The translations under genes and the position numbers were made by a program. The notes beneath the pieces are model-generated. The model had not been told where the DNA came from, searched no databases, and saw nothing but the letters and a program-made list of their open reading frames with translations. A stretch of DNA of 64,000 bases from Serratia symbiotica. GTDB taxonomy: Bacteria > Pseudomonadota > Gammaproteobacteria > Enterobacterales > Enterobacteriaceae. Positions 51,418 through 60,317 of the stretch are shown here, in pieces (within the stretch, counting starts at the first letter, position 1; each line of letters opens with the position of its first letter). The stretch spans positions 1,736,001 to 1,800,000 of the forward strand of contig NZ_CP050855.1 of NCBI RefSeq assembly GCF_000821185.2. Reading direction: 5' to 3'.

Positions 51418-51882
51418 TTACGCGCCACGAACACGCTGCGCCAAACCTTTAAGGAAATAGCGTAACATCTGATCGCCACACGGGCGGTAGTTTTTAGTGC
51501 CTGCTTTACGGAACAGCGCGCTCAGCTCCGACTTAGAGATGCGAAAATCCACAGCGCTAAAGATCTGGTGCAGATCGGTATCTTTTAGCTCGAACGCCAC
51601 ACGCAGCTTTTTCAACACCAGATTATTGGTGATCGGCAGTTCAATCTCCGGTGCTGGCAAGGCGTCGTCTTTGCCACGCTTAAAAAATACCAGGCCATTC
51701 AGGAAGTGCGCCATCACCTCGTCTGGACACTTTGCAAAGCCCGGTTCGCCTTCTTTAAGGACGTAAGTGGCCATTGCTGAGATCTCGACATCAACATTAT
51801 CCAACTTGATAATCTCAACCATTTTCGCATCATTAATACTCAGCATGTAGCGCACGCTGCGCAGCACATCGTTGTTGATCAT
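51418..51882 (-). CDS. yehS: DUF1456 protein YehS
   Basis: 154 residues (E. coli 156). Two copies of the DUF1456 repeat are visible: 'NDVLRSVRYMLSINDAKM' at 3-20 and 'NLVLKKLRVAFELKDTDL' at ~86-103, each followed by a 'CPDEVMAHFLNGL' or 'CGDQMLRYFLKGL' block. Function unknown. In E. coli yehS lies near mlrA; here sseA and a DUF2165 gene come between. Confidence 0.88.
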   Translation of the reverse strand: MINNDVLRSVRYMLSINDAKMVEIIKLDNVDVEISAMATYVLKEGEPGFAKCPDEVMAHFLNGLVFFKRGKDDALPAPEIELPITNNLVLKKLRVAFELKDTDLHQIFSAVDFRISKSELSALFRKAGTKNYRPCGDQMLRYFLKGLAQRVRGA

Positions 51883-52206
51883 GGAATTACCTTATACCTT
51901 TTATAATTGGAACTGCATTGGGGTTCATTCCGTTGCCGCCTAGCTGTAATTGGGTCATTAGCCAAGGGGAGGGGCAAAAAACGGGGCGAGACAAATAATC
52001 CTTTGCGGCAGTATAGGACTCGATGAGGGGTTTCTCAATCAATTTGGCTTCTTGGCTGATGTTAATATCTTGTTGTCATTTATTGTCTATCCATGGCACG
52101 ATTGCGCCGTTTATTTAAAGGTGGTCAATCCCCGCTGATTTATAAACATTGGGCGCACGGCTGCATGCCCTGCGCTGTTCTATCATCGTAGAGAGATGAC
52201 ATTCCA
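51883..52206. other. Intergenic region before the lipoprotein operon
   Basis: 324 bases, AT-rich in the middle, without an open frame of note. It should hold the divergent promoters of yehS and of the lipoprotein trio. No defined operator or repeat recognised. Confidence 0.5.
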
Positions 52207-52878
52207 ATGAAAAAATCACTCATTGTCTGTTCCATAGCCATTTCTATCAGCCTGCTGGCAGGCTGTGCCACCGAATCCTCCCGTTCTCTGGAAGTGCCGA
52301 AAGTCGCCTCCTACCAGACCCACTACCAAGGCCAGCGCAGCCCAATCGCTGTTGGCAAATTCGATAACCGTTCCAGCTATATGAACGGCATCTTCTCCGA
52401 TGGCGTTGATCGTCTGGGCAATCAGTCTAAAACCATCCTGATCACCCACTTGCAGCAGACAGGCCGTTTCAATGTGCTGGATCGCGCCAACATGGAAGAG
52501 TTGAAAACCGAGGCCAGCATTAAAGGTAAAGCACAAACGCTGAAAGGGGCCAACTTTGTGATCACTGGCGATGTGACCGAGTTTGGCCGTAAAGAAGTGG
52601 GCGATCAGCAATTGTGGGGCATCTTGGGACGTGGCAAATCGCAAGTGGCCTATGCCAAAATCAACCTGAACGTGGTCAACGTGCAAACGTCTGAGGTCGT
52701 TTACTCCTCGCAGGGCGCAGGGGAATACGTATTGTCGAACCGTGAAGTCATCGGTTTCGGCGGTACCGCCAGCTACGATTCCACCCTCAACGGTAAAGTA
52801 CTGGATTTGGCGGTGCGTGAAGCTGTTAACAATCTGGTCGCTGGCATCGAAAGTGGCGCATGGCACCCTGCTAACTAA
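52207..52878 (+). CDS. CsgG/HfaB-family outer-membrane lipoprotein
   Basis: 223 residues. Lipobox 'LLAGC' with the lipidated cysteine at position 20. The mature part follows the CsgG pattern: 'IAVGKFDNRSSYMNG', 'LQQTGRFNVLDRANMEEL', 'LKGANFVITGDVTEFGRK' and a long C-terminal helix. In CsgG nine subunits make the curli export pore, but this branch lacks part of the CsgG transmembrane hairpins and no curli genes are nearby. First of three overlapping or close lipoprotein genes (18 bases to the next). Confidence 0.82.
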   Translation: MKKSLIVCSIAISISLLAGCATESSRSLEVPKVASYQTHYQGQRSPIAVGKFDNRSSYMNGIFSDGVDRLGNQSKTILITHLQQTGRFNVLDRANMEELKTEASIKGKAQTLKGANFVITGDVTEFGRKEVGDQQLWGILGRGKSQVAYAKINLNVVNVQTSEVVYSSQGAGEYVLSNREVIGFGGTASYDSTLNGKVLDLAVREAVNNLVAGIESGAWHPAN

Positions 52879-52896
52879 CGGAATTGAGGCAAAAAT

Positions 52897-53253
52897 ATGA
52901 TAACTAAAAAAATAGCTGGGGTGTTGTGCACAGCGGCCCTGCTGGCTGGCTGCGCAGCACCGAAAACGCTGTACAACTGGGATGGCTACCAAACGTCGAT
53001 CTATCAATATTATCAACAGGACGGACTCAGCCCTGAACAACAGATCATGACGCTGAAGGAAATCGTTGAAAAATCACGGGCCAGGGATAAAGCCGTGCCG
53101 CCAGGGCTACATGCACAACTCGGGTTGCTGTACAGCAAGACCGGCAATAACGGGCAAGCACTGGCTGAATTCAATACCGAAAAAACGCTGTTCCCGGAAT
53201 CAGCACCGTTTATGAATTTCCTAAGGGCCAAAGATAAAGGGAGTTTCCAATGA
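52897..53253 (+). CDS. DUF4810 lipoprotein
   Basis: 118 residues. Lipobox 'LLAGC' with C19, then 'YNWDGYQTSIYQYY', a hallmark of DUF4810, and a TPR-like helix pair ('GLHAQLGLLYSKTGNNGQAL'). Function unknown. Its stop overlaps the next start (ATGA at 53250-53253), so expression is coupled to the DUF799 gene. Confidence 0.8.
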   Translation: MITKKIAGVLCTAALLAGCAAPKTLYNWDGYQTSIYQYYQQDGLSPEQQIMTLKEIVEKSRARDKAVPPGLHAQLGLLYSKTGNNGQALAEFNTEKTLFPESAPFMNFLRAKDKGSFQ

Positions 53254-53909
53254 AACGCGCATTAGCTTTCTTCAGCGTTGTTGTCGCCCTGCTGCTGAGC
53301 GGCTGCGCTAAAAACACACCTTATGATTACGCAGCGTTCCATCAGAGCAAGCCGAAATCGATACTGGTGCTGCCCCCAGTCAATCAGTCGCCGGATGTCA
53401 AGGCCAGCCATAGCGTGCTTGCCAGCACCACACTGCCGCTGGCGGAAGCTGGCTACTATGTGCTGCCCGTTGCTGTGGTGGAAGAAACCTTCCAGCAAAA
53501 CGGCTTGACCAACGCCAACGATATTCGCGCCGTCAGCCTCCAAAAGCTGCATACGATTTTTGGCGCTGATGCCGTGTTGTATCTGGATGTCACACAATAC
53601 GGCACCAGTTATAGAGTGATTGATAGCGAAACGCGGGTTACCGTCAACGCCCGGTTGGTCGATCTGCGTAACGGTAAACAGCTTTGGTCCGGCACCGCCA
53701 CTGCATCCAGCAACGAAAATAGCAATAACTCCAGCGGCGGTCTGCTAGGCATGGTGATCAACGCCGCCATTGCACAAATCGCCGATACTATCAGCGATAA
53801 AGGCTTCGATATCGGTGCCATCGCAAATACCCGGCTGTTGTCGGCTACCGGCCAGAACGGCGACATTCTCTATGGCCCGCGTTCACCGCAGTACGCCAGC
53901 CAGCGTTAA
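53250..53909 (+). CDS. DUF799 (GNA1162-like) lipoprotein
   Basis: 219 residues. Lipobox 'LLSGC' with C19. The mature part shows the GNA1162 pattern: 'PKSILVLPPVNQSPDVKAS', 'AGYYVLPVAVVEETFQQNG', 'IFGADAVLYLDVTQYG' and 'VNARLVDLRNGKQLWSG'. The Neisseria homologue folds like the TolB N-terminal domain. With the CsgG-like and DUF4810 genes it forms a conserved three-lipoprotein operon of unknown role, probably an outer-membrane complex facing the periplasm. Confidence 0.82.
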   Translation: MKRALAFFSVVVALLLSGCAKNTPYDYAAFHQSKPKSILVLPPVNQSPDVKASHSVLASTTLPLAEAGYYVLPVAVVEETFQQNGLTNANDIRAVSLQKLHTIFGADAVLYLDVTQYGTSYRVIDSETRVTVNARLVDLRNGKQLWSGTATASSNENSNNSSGGLLGMVINAAIAQIADTISDKGFDIGAIANTRLLSATGQNGDILYGPRSPQYASQR

Positions 53910-53920
53910 CCCCCCTCCCT

Positions 53921-53942
53921 GGGTGGCCGCAAGCGGCCACCC
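53921..53942 (+). terminator. GC-rich hairpin after the lipoprotein operon
   Basis: GGGTGGCCGC and GCGGCCACCC form a perfect 10-bp stem with AA between, 12 bases after the operon stop. No T-run follows, so it may stabilise the 3' end or act with Rho. Confidence 0.55.
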
Positions 53943-54049
53943 GCATCGAGTTTCCTCTGTTGCCAATGCTTTTGCCTTTCTGAACTAATATTACGCCATC
54001 AAACTGTGCAAACCATTCACAGCGGGGCCTAAATAGGGTAAAAGGCTGT

Positions 54050-54898
54050 ATGAAAATTCCAAAACGACTCCAGCCATTAGTAGATGATGGCTTAATCGAC
54101 GATGTTATCCGCCGTTTAAAAAGTGGCAAAGAAGCCGATGTATTTATTGTACGCTGTGGCAAAGAGATCCGCTGTGCCAAAGTGTATAAAGAAGCAGAAA
54201 AACGCAACTTCAAGCAGGCCGTTCACTATCAGGAAGGGCGCAAGGTACGCAATAGCCGTAATGCACGCGCCATGAGCAAAGGCTCCAAATTTGGCCGCCA
54301 GCAACAAGAAAAAACCTGGCAGCAAACTGAAATGGAGGCGTTGTGCCTGCTGGCCAAGGCCGGAGTGCGCGTACCGCAGCCGGATATCTGTCTGGATGGC
54401 GTGCTGGTGATGGAACTGATCACCGACGAAGAAGGACGGGTGGCACCACGGCTGAGTGATGTCACCCTGACACCGGAACAAGCGCGAAACGACCACGCGC
54501 TGATGATGAACTACGCAGTGCGCATGCTGTGCGCTGGGTTGGTGCACGGTGACCTATCAGAATTTAACGTGTTGATGGACAACAATGGGCCGGTGATTAT
54601 CGATCTGCCGCAGGTGGTGGATGCCGCCGCCAACAACCACGCCAAAAGCATGTTCGAGCGCGACATTAACAATATGTCACGGCATTATGGTCAGTATGCG
54701 CCGGAACTGCTCAGCAGTAAGTATGCACAGGAAATCTGGGCGCTGTATCAGGAAGGCAATTTGACGCAAGAGAGCATACTCAGCGGCAAGTTTATCGAGA
54801 GCAGCACCCGCGCCGACATAGGCTCAGTGTTGGCAGAGATCCACGTTGCCAGCGAAGAGCACCAGCGCCAACTGATGGCACGCAACCAAAAGGATTGA
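54050..54898 (+). CDS. RIO-type atypical serine kinase
   Basis: 282 residues. ATP-site lysine K44 in 'RCAKVYK', long flexible-loop region (60-95), catalytic loop 'HGDLSEFNVL' with D168 and N173, and metal-binding D185 in 'VIIDLPQ' all match RIO kinases. These are common in archaea and eukaryotes for ribosome maturation; bacterial members occur in Pseudomonas and many enterics but not in E. coli K-12. Substrate in bacteria is not established. It stands alone, about 140 bases after the lipoprotein trio. Confidence 0.88.
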   Translation: MKIPKRLQPLVDDGLIDDVIRRLKSGKEADVFIVRCGKEIRCAKVYKEAEKRNFKQAVHYQEGRKVRNSRNARAMSKGSKFGRQQQEKTWQQTEMEALCLLAKAGVRVPQPDICLDGVLVMELITDEEGRVAPRLSDVTLTPEQARNDHALMMNYAVRMLCAGLVHGDLSEFNVLMDNNGPVIIDLPQVVDAAANNHAKSMFERDINNMSRHYGQYAPELLSSKYAQEIWALYQEGNLTQESILSGKFIESSTRADIGSVLAEIHVASEEHQRQLMARNQKD

Positions 54899-55035
54899 GG
54901 CAATGGCAGGTTAGCGCCGCTGGCGGCCATTTAAACGCCTAGCAAGGGGCGGGCCGAGAGGATTGGTGCACCATCGCGTTCAAATGGCTCTGGCCCTTAG
55001 GGTCGTGCCCCAAAAGCCGATACTCCGCGTTGTCG

Positions 55036-55139
55036 GGCTTGAGCATAGGCCCCGCCCCCCTCCACCTTGCTTACCGGCTTTTGGGCCTGCGGCCCTACTC
55101 CAGTCAACTGACCGAAACAACCTGGCCCGGTCAACTGAC
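55036..55139 (+). repeat. Second dispersed repeat, copy A, with GC-rich hairpin
   Basis: About 100 bases shared with 56369-56460: GGCTTGA, ATAGGCCC/ATGGGCCC, GCTTTTGGG-CTGCG, CAGTCAA and ACAACCT occur in the same order. In this copy the right end contains a perfect 13-bp inverted repeat (CCTGGCCCGGTCA, 55121-55133, and its complement to 55148). Non-coding; close behind the cdh stop. Confidence 0.6.
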
Positions 55140-55148
55140 CGGGCCAGG
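55121..55148. terminator. 13-bp GC-rich inverted repeat downstream of cdh
   Basis: CCTGGCCCGGTCA and TGACCGGGCCAGG pair with AC between. It lies just past the cdh stop (55168, minus strand) and between convergent genes. No T-run; it may act as a bidirectional 3'-end barrier. The unit GTCAACTGACCG also occurs once just before it. Confidence 0.55.
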
Positions 55149-55167
55149 CGAACCGAGACCCTCTCGA

Positions 55168-55941
55168 TCACTGTCCGCCTATCTCGCACTGAAAGTCCAG
55201 AATCAAGACGGCAGAGCCTGTGTTCTGCTTAGCCTGATCCAAGCGGTTAGCCAATAAAAGCATCTCGCCTTTCGGGGTCACCGCCAGCGCCAGCCCATAA
55301 TTGGCCACGCTGTCACCCTGCTCAACGGCATACTGCTGCAACAGTTTGAAAGGATCTTCTTTGATCAAATCGGTGCCGACCAGCTTTCTGGCCAGGTAGT
55401 GATCTCCAGCCAATTTTTCAGGCAACAGCTGCCAATTTTGGCCTATTTTGTCCGCGAGCTTGCCCAGCATGTTATAAACATCCTGACGCAAGCAGGCAAT
55501 GTGAATGTGTAATTGATTCTGAGAACGACCATATTGCGAATTTATCGCCAACGATATCAGTGGATCTTTTAGCGGTTTACCAAATTCAGTGGATATATGG
55601 CCACGGTTTTCCCAAGCCAGATAAAAATACGGCGGCGCTTTTCCCGTTTGCAGATCTTGGCTCTCAATGCCGCTGACTTTATCTGTTGGTATCAGCAAAT
55701 CATGATAAGGCCCATTACGGTCTTTAAACAATATATAACGCTCGGCCAGATCGACCTTCAAACAAGGCGCGGGATCATTATTCTGCTGCTGGTTGGGTAT
55801 ACACTGCTGGCTGATGGTGTGCCATAGCGCATCCGAAGAGGTAACCGAATCCGAGTTGTTGCGCCCGTTCCAAAACCACAGCACAGCCGCCAACACCAAA
55901 ATAATAAACAAAGCAATTAATAGCCTGGAATACTTTTTCAT
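55168..55941 (-). CDS. cdh: CDP-diacylglycerol pyrophosphatase
   Basis: 257 residues from the ATG at 55941, which has GGAG 6 bases before; a GTG two codons upstream is less likely. One N-terminal membrane span (~7-24) anchors the HIT-like catalytic domain with 'NQLHIHIACLRQDV'. 'CIPNQQQNNDPAPC' near residue 48 is as in E. coli Cdh. It hydrolyses CDP-diacylglycerol to phosphatidate and CMP at the inner membrane. Complete. Confidence 0.9.
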   Translation of the reverse strand: MKKYSRLLIALFIILVLAAVLWFWNGRNNSDSVTSSDALWHTISQQCIPNQQQNNDPAPCLKVDLAERYILFKDRNGPYHDLLIPTDKVSGIESQDLQTGKAPPYFYLAWENRGHISTEFGKPLKDPLISLAINSQYGRSQNQLHIHIACLRQDVYNMLGKLADKIGQNWQLLPEKLAGDHYLARKLVGTDLIKEDPFKLLQQYAVEQGDSVANYGLALAVTPKGEMLLLANRLDQAKQNTGSAVLILDFQCEIGGQ

Positions 55942-56092
55942 TATCACTCCCTATTTTATAAAACTGCTGATAATGCACCTAATCTAAGATAAACATATTA
56001 TTCATTTCGTCATAAATCAAACAAATGTGCCGTTGAAATAGTTAAAAAAAATAAATCCCATGTAATTTAAGGAAAATTATTTCCATTTATTT

Positions 56093-56235
56093 AGAGCCTA
56101 TTCCAATAGGCGTACGTTGTTGCAGCCCGCTTGCACACCGACAGTACGCAACAGTCGCCGCGTGCAGGGAGTATCTGGGAAGGGCGAGCACTGCCCAGGT
56201 GAAAAATGGCAAAAAAAATACCCTACGGGGATAAG
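56093..56235 (+). repeat. MITE-like dispersed repeat, copy 2
   Basis: 143 bp. Left end AGAGCCTATTCCAATAGG and right end CCCTACGGGGATAAG are imperfect inverted repeats. The interior shares GAGCACTGCCCAGGT and AAAATGGCAAA with copies at 23511 and 59573. No coding capacity. Confidence 0.75.
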
Positions 56236-56368
56236 TTTTTAATATCTGCCTGATATAAAGGCTAATACTGACGGTAAAAAATGGGAAATATAAATATGCC
56301 GCATGTGACGTTGGTAAAGCTCCATCAGATTATCATTACCCAACGCAATTTCCGTTTACCTTTAGGCT

Positions 56369-56460
56369 GGCTTGAATATGGGCCCTGCACCCACCCAGCT
56401 TTTGGGTCTGCGATACCACCACAGTCAATGACGGGACACAACCTAGCGTAGATCAACTCA
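56369..56460 (+). repeat. Second dispersed repeat, copy B
   Basis: About 92 bases similar to 55036-55139 but about 14 bases shorter in the first third and without the perfect hairpin. Shared blocks: GGCTTGA, GGGCCCTGC/AGGCCCCGC, GCTTTTGGG, CAGTCAA, ACAACCTAG/ACAACCTGG. Confidence 0.55.
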
Positions 56461-56622
56461 AGCGACATGATTTTCTCTCAGTGCTGAACACCAGGTTCGA
56501 TGAGGCAAAGCGCCACGGCATTCCATCATTCAGCCAGATTGATCTTGGCGCCAGGTGACGAACAGTGCTAGACAAAATTACGCTAATAATGAATAACCCT
56601 ATGGTTTCACAGGAAGATTAGT

Positions 56623-58330
56623 ATGAATCATGCAGGCAACCGGAGGTTTCTCACTCAGCTCAAAGATATCGTCGGCGGTGCGCAACTGCTGACTGGCGAA
56701 CGCAGCACCGAACGTTACCGCAAGGGCTTCCGCTCCGGCGCAGGTAAAGCACTGGCGGTGGTATTCCCCAGCCATCTGCTGCAATTGTGGCGCATGCTAG
56801 AAACCTGCGTGGCTGCCGACAAAATTGTCATCATGCAGGCAGCCAATACCGGCTTGACCGAAGGCTCTACCCCCAGTGGCCATGATTATGACCGAGATAT
56901 CGTTATCATCAGCACGCTGCGCCTCAATCAGGTACAGGTGCTGGACGCCGACAAACAGGTGGTCGCCTTCCCCGGCCGTACCTTGAATCAGTTGGAAAAA
57001 TTACTGAAGCCCTATGGCCGTGAACCCCATTCGGTGATCGGTTCTTCCTGCATCAGTGCCGCAGTGATAGGCGGCGTGTGCAACAACTCCGGCGGATCGC
57101 TGGTGAAGCGTGGCCCGGCCTACACCGAAATGGCGCTTTACGCCCAATTGGCTGAGGATGGCCAGTTGCAGCTGGTGAACCATTTGGGGATTGAGCTGGG
57201 CGATACGCCGGAAGCGATCCTCACTCGGCTGGAGAAAGGCGATTATCGGGCGGAAGACGTCGAACATGGCAAATTGTGCGCTTCCGATCACCAATACGCC
57301 AGCCGGGTGCGCGATATTGATGCTGACACCCCAGCCCGCTTTAATGCCGACAAACGCCGCCTGTACAAAGCCTCAGGTTGCGCTGGCAAGCTGGCGGTGT
57401 TTACGGTGCGGCTCGATACCTTCGAGCAGGAAGACAAAGAACAGGTGTTCTATATCGGCACCAATGACACAGCGGTATTGACTGAGTTCCGCCGCCATAT
57501 GCTGAGCAAGTTCGAGCATCTGCACGTGGTTGGCGAGTACCTGCACCGCGATATTTTCGACATCGCGGAGCTGTATGGCAAAGACACTTTTATGATGATC
57601 GACAAACTCGGCACTGGCAAAATGCCTTGCTTCTTCACCCTTAAGGGGCGTATAGACGCTAGCCTGAATAAGCTGCCGCTGCTGCCACTCAACCTGACAG
57701 ATCGGCTGATGCAGGGATTGAGCCACCTGGCTCCCAGCCATCTGCCCAAACGCATGAAAGAGTACCACGAGCGCTACGAAACCATCTGCTGCTAAAGATG
57801 GCCGGATCGGGAATTGAAGAAGCACAGCACTACCTGAACCAGTCTTCGCCCTGGCCGCAGGCGCGTTCTTCTCCTGCACTGCCGAAGAGGGTAAGAAAGC
57901 ATTTCTGCACCGCTTTGCCGCCACCGGTGCTGCTGTGCGTTACCATGCGGTGCACGCCGAGCAGGTGGAAGACATTTTGGCGTTAGATATCGCACTGCGT
58001 CGCAACGATACCAACTGGTTTGAAACCCTGCCGCCAGACATCGACAGCTAACTGGTGCATAAGCGGTATTACGGTCATTTTATGTGCCATGTGTTCCATC
58101 AGGATTACGTGGTGAAGAAAGGCGTTGACAGCCATGCACTGAAAAAAAAGATGCTTAAGATCCTCGATCAGCGCGATGCCGAGTACCCAGCTGAACATAA
58201 CGTCGGCCACTTGTATCAAGCCAAGCCGGATCTACAGGCATTCTACCGTGCTGCCGATCCGAGCAACAGTTTCAACCCTGGCATCGGGAAGACCAGCAAG
58301 CGCAAAGGTTGCGCTGACCATTCCCGGTAA
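56623..58330 (+). pseudogene. dld: Quinone-dependent D-lactate dehydrogenase, disrupted
   Basis: Homology to E. coli Dld (571 residues) covers the whole length, but the gene is broken. The first frame gives ~385 good residues (FAD domain with 'QAANTGLTEGSTPSGHDYDRD' in pieces and 'SVIGSSCISAAVIGG') and ends at 57795 after a one-base loss in 'YE|HLLLKMAG'. A second frame change follows near 57842. The third part ('FLHRFAATGAAVRYHAV', 'ALDIALRRNDTNW') is stopped by TAA at 58049-58051 where the family has glutamine, then continues to 'NPGIGKTSKRKG' and ends at 58330. D-lactate respiration through Dld is therefore probably lost. The dld-pbpG neighbourhood is as in E. coli. Confidence 0.92.
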
Positions 58331-58435
58331 GATTTCCCCTGCGTCCAGGCATACGGGAGTCAGGTTATCATCTTCGTCACGTTTCAGCCTGGTCGCTGGT
58401 GCCCCAGTTCTGGCCTGAGCAAACGCGGCAAACTA

Positions 58436-59344
58436 TCAGAGTGATTCGGTTGTGCGCTTCGCCAGGCGGGCATCTTTTTGGTGGCGATAGTCACGGGCAG
58501 CGGGCGGAATTGGCGTCACCTTGCCGGTTTCAATCCAACTACGCAGACGGTTGGCATCAGCAAAGTGGGTATACTTGCCAAACGCGTCCAACACCACCAG
58601 CGACACCGAGTGGCTACCGATCATGGTACGCATTGCCAGGCAGTGGCCCGCTTCGTTGGTAAAGCCAGTTTTGGTCAGTTGAATGTGCCATTTCGGGTTA
58701 TATACCAGGTGGTTGGTGTTGCGGAACGGTAGCGTATAGCTCGGCGCTTTGAAACGGGCCAGCCACTCGGTGGTGGTGCTAAGCTGGCCGATCTGCGGAT
58801 ACTGTTGGCTGGCGATCAGCAGTTTGGTCAGATCCTGTGCGGTCGAGACATTATGAATTGACAGCCCTGTCGGTTCCACATAATGGGTATCGATCATGCC
58901 GAGCGATTTGGCTTTGGCGTTCATCGCGCTGACAAAGGCGTGATAGCCGCCTGGATAGTGATGCGCCAGGCTAGCGGCAGCGCGGTTTTCCGAAGACATT
59001 AACGCCAACAGCAGCATATCCTGGCGACTGATTTCGCTATTCAGACGCACCCGCGAGTAAATCCCTTTCATTTCCGGCGTCTGGTGAATGTCCACCGATA
59101 GCCTCTCACCCAGCGGCAAATGGGCGTCCAATGTCACCATCGCCGTCATCAGCTTAGTGAGCGAGGCGATCGGCACCACTTTGTTGGGATTGTGCGCATA
59201 CAGCACCTGGTGAGTCTGCATATCCACCACCATCGCACTGCCAGACGCCAGTTGCAGTTGGCCACTAGCTAAGGTGTACGGCGCAAAACCTGCTCCCGCC
59301 GCCAGGAAAGTGAGCAGGGTGAGTAGCAAAACACGTATTTTCAC
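58436..59344 (-). CDS. pbpG: D-alanyl-D-alanine endopeptidase PbpG (PBP7)
   Basis: 302 residues (E. coli 310). Signal peptide ends near 'PYTLASG'. All three penicillin-binding motifs are present: S61-x-x-K64 in 'ASLTKLM', S118-E-N120, and K225-T-G227 in 'QLTKTGF'. It cleaves peptide cross-links between murein strands in the periplasm. Convergent with the dld pseudogene, as in E. coli. The E. coli neighbour yohC (next after pbpG) is not found here. Confidence 0.95.
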   Translation of the reverse strand: MKIRVLLLTLLTFLAAGAGFAPYTLASGQLQLASGSAMVVDMQTHQVLYAHNPNKVVPIASLTKLMTAMVTLDAHLPLGERLSVDIHQTPEMKGIYSRVRLNSEISRQDMLLLALMSSENRAAASLAHHYPGGYHAFVSAMNAKAKSLGMIDTHYVEPTGLSIHNVSTAQDLTKLLIASQQYPQIGQLSTTTEWLARFKAPSYTLPFRNTNHLVYNPKWHIQLTKTGFTNEAGHCLAMRTMIGSHSVSLVVLDAFGKYTHFADANRLRSWIETGKVTPIPPAARDYRHQKDARLAKRTTESL

Positions 59345-59747
59345 CGGAATTACTCTGAAATTGGGGCTTGAACTTAGCCAATTATAAGTGAAGGATCGGC
59401 GGTTGGCACGGTAATTCTGCGCTGCGCTTGTGACAAATCATAAAGTTATCACGCAGCACAAGCTGCTGGTAAACGATGTGAGGTGATGAAACGCCACCAA
59501 CGGCCTAACAGGTTCAAACCGGAAAAAACCACCAAGCCCATGCCTTTCATGATGGTGATAAACCTATACTTATAACCTATCTCATTGGGCTAATTTTATT
59601 TGCCATTTTGCACTTGGGCAGTGCTCGCCCTCCTCACGGACTCTCTGTTCGCAGCGGTTGTTGCGCGCTGCCGGTGTCCAAACTGGCGGCAATAATGTAC
59701 ACCTACTGGCATAGGCTCTTCGGCGTCGGCGACATTAAGGAGTAAAA
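59345..59747. other. Region between pbpG and yohD with MITE-like repeat; yohC absent
   Basis: 403 bases. 59573-59718 is a copy of the MITE-like repeat. On the minus strand 59460-59560 has a short open stretch ('MKGMGLVVFSGLNLLGRWW') that might be a relic of a membrane protein gene but cannot be named. In E. coli yohC lies here. Confidence 0.5.
59573..59718 (-). repeat. MITE-like dispersed repeat, copy 3 (inverted)
   Basis: 146 bp, opposite orientation to the other two. Ends AACCTATCTCATTGGGC and CCTACTGGCATAGGCTC are inverted repeats of each other with few mismatches, the best preserved pair of the three. Contains GGGCAGTGCTC and TTTGCCATTTT, the complements of the shared core. Confidence 0.8.
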
Positions 59748-60311
59748 ATGACCGATCTAGCTCACTACATTACGCAATATGGCTACTGGGCGTTGTTTAT
59801 TGGTTGCCTGGCGGAAGGTGAAACTCTCACCCTGCTGGGAGGCATCGCCGCCCATGATGGGCTGCTGCATTGGCCATGGGTGATTGCGGTGGTGGCGTTT
59901 GACGGTACACTGGGCGATCAACTGCTGTACTTCGTTGGACGCCGCTACGAAGGCCAGGTAATTTCGCGTCTTAAAAGTCAAGAAAAACACCTCGCACGCG
60001 CCAGAAGTTTGATTGCCCGTCATCCGGTGCTGTTCGTGATTGGCGTGCGGTTTATGTATGGTCTGCGCATTATCGGCCCGGTTCTGATCGGTGCCAGCCG
60101 ATTGCCACCTGCGCATTTCGTGCCGTTGAATATCCTCGGAGCCATCCTGTGGGCCACTCTTTTTGTTATGCTCGGCTACTTTGGCGGCCAAGCGATAGAA
60201 AGCTTCGTCACCGGCTTTAACAAAAAGCTTTCCAGCCTGCTGCTGGTGGCATTGGTGATCGTCGCTTTCCTGCTGCTACGCTTCTGGTGGCAGCGGCGTT
60301 ACAGCGATTGA
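59748..60311 (+). CDS. yohD: DedA-family membrane protein YohD
   Basis: 187 residues (E. coli 192) with AAGGAG before the ATG. DedA/SNARE-associated features: 'GCLAEGETLTLLGGIAAHDG' near 19-38, 'GDQLLYFVGRRYEG', and 'VIGVRFMYGLRIIGPVLIGAS' near 96-116. Four to five hydrophobic helices. DedA proteins are polyprenyl-phosphate or phospholipid flippases or affect proton-motive force; the role of YohD itself is open. The IS3 remnant begins a few bases past the stop, so the 3' end may have been trimmed. Confidence 0.92.
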   Translation: MTDLAHYITQYGYWALFIGCLAEGETLTLLGGIAAHDGLLHWPWVIAVVAFDGTLGDQLLYFVGRRYEGQVISRLKSQEKHLARARSLIARHPVLFVIGVRFMYGLRIIGPVLIGASRLPPAHFVPLNILGAILWATLFVMLGYFGGQAIESFVTGFNKKLSSLLLVALVIVAFLLLRFWWQRRYSD

Positions 60312-60317
60312 CCTTAA

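Larger units (their letters stand above)
55942..56622. other. Repeat-bearing intergenic region between cdh and dld
   Basis: 681 bases without a gene. It contains a full copy of the MITE-like repeat (56093-56235) and copy B of the second dispersed repeat (56369-56460). The first 100 bases are AT-rich and should carry the cdh promoter. Confidence 0.6.
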
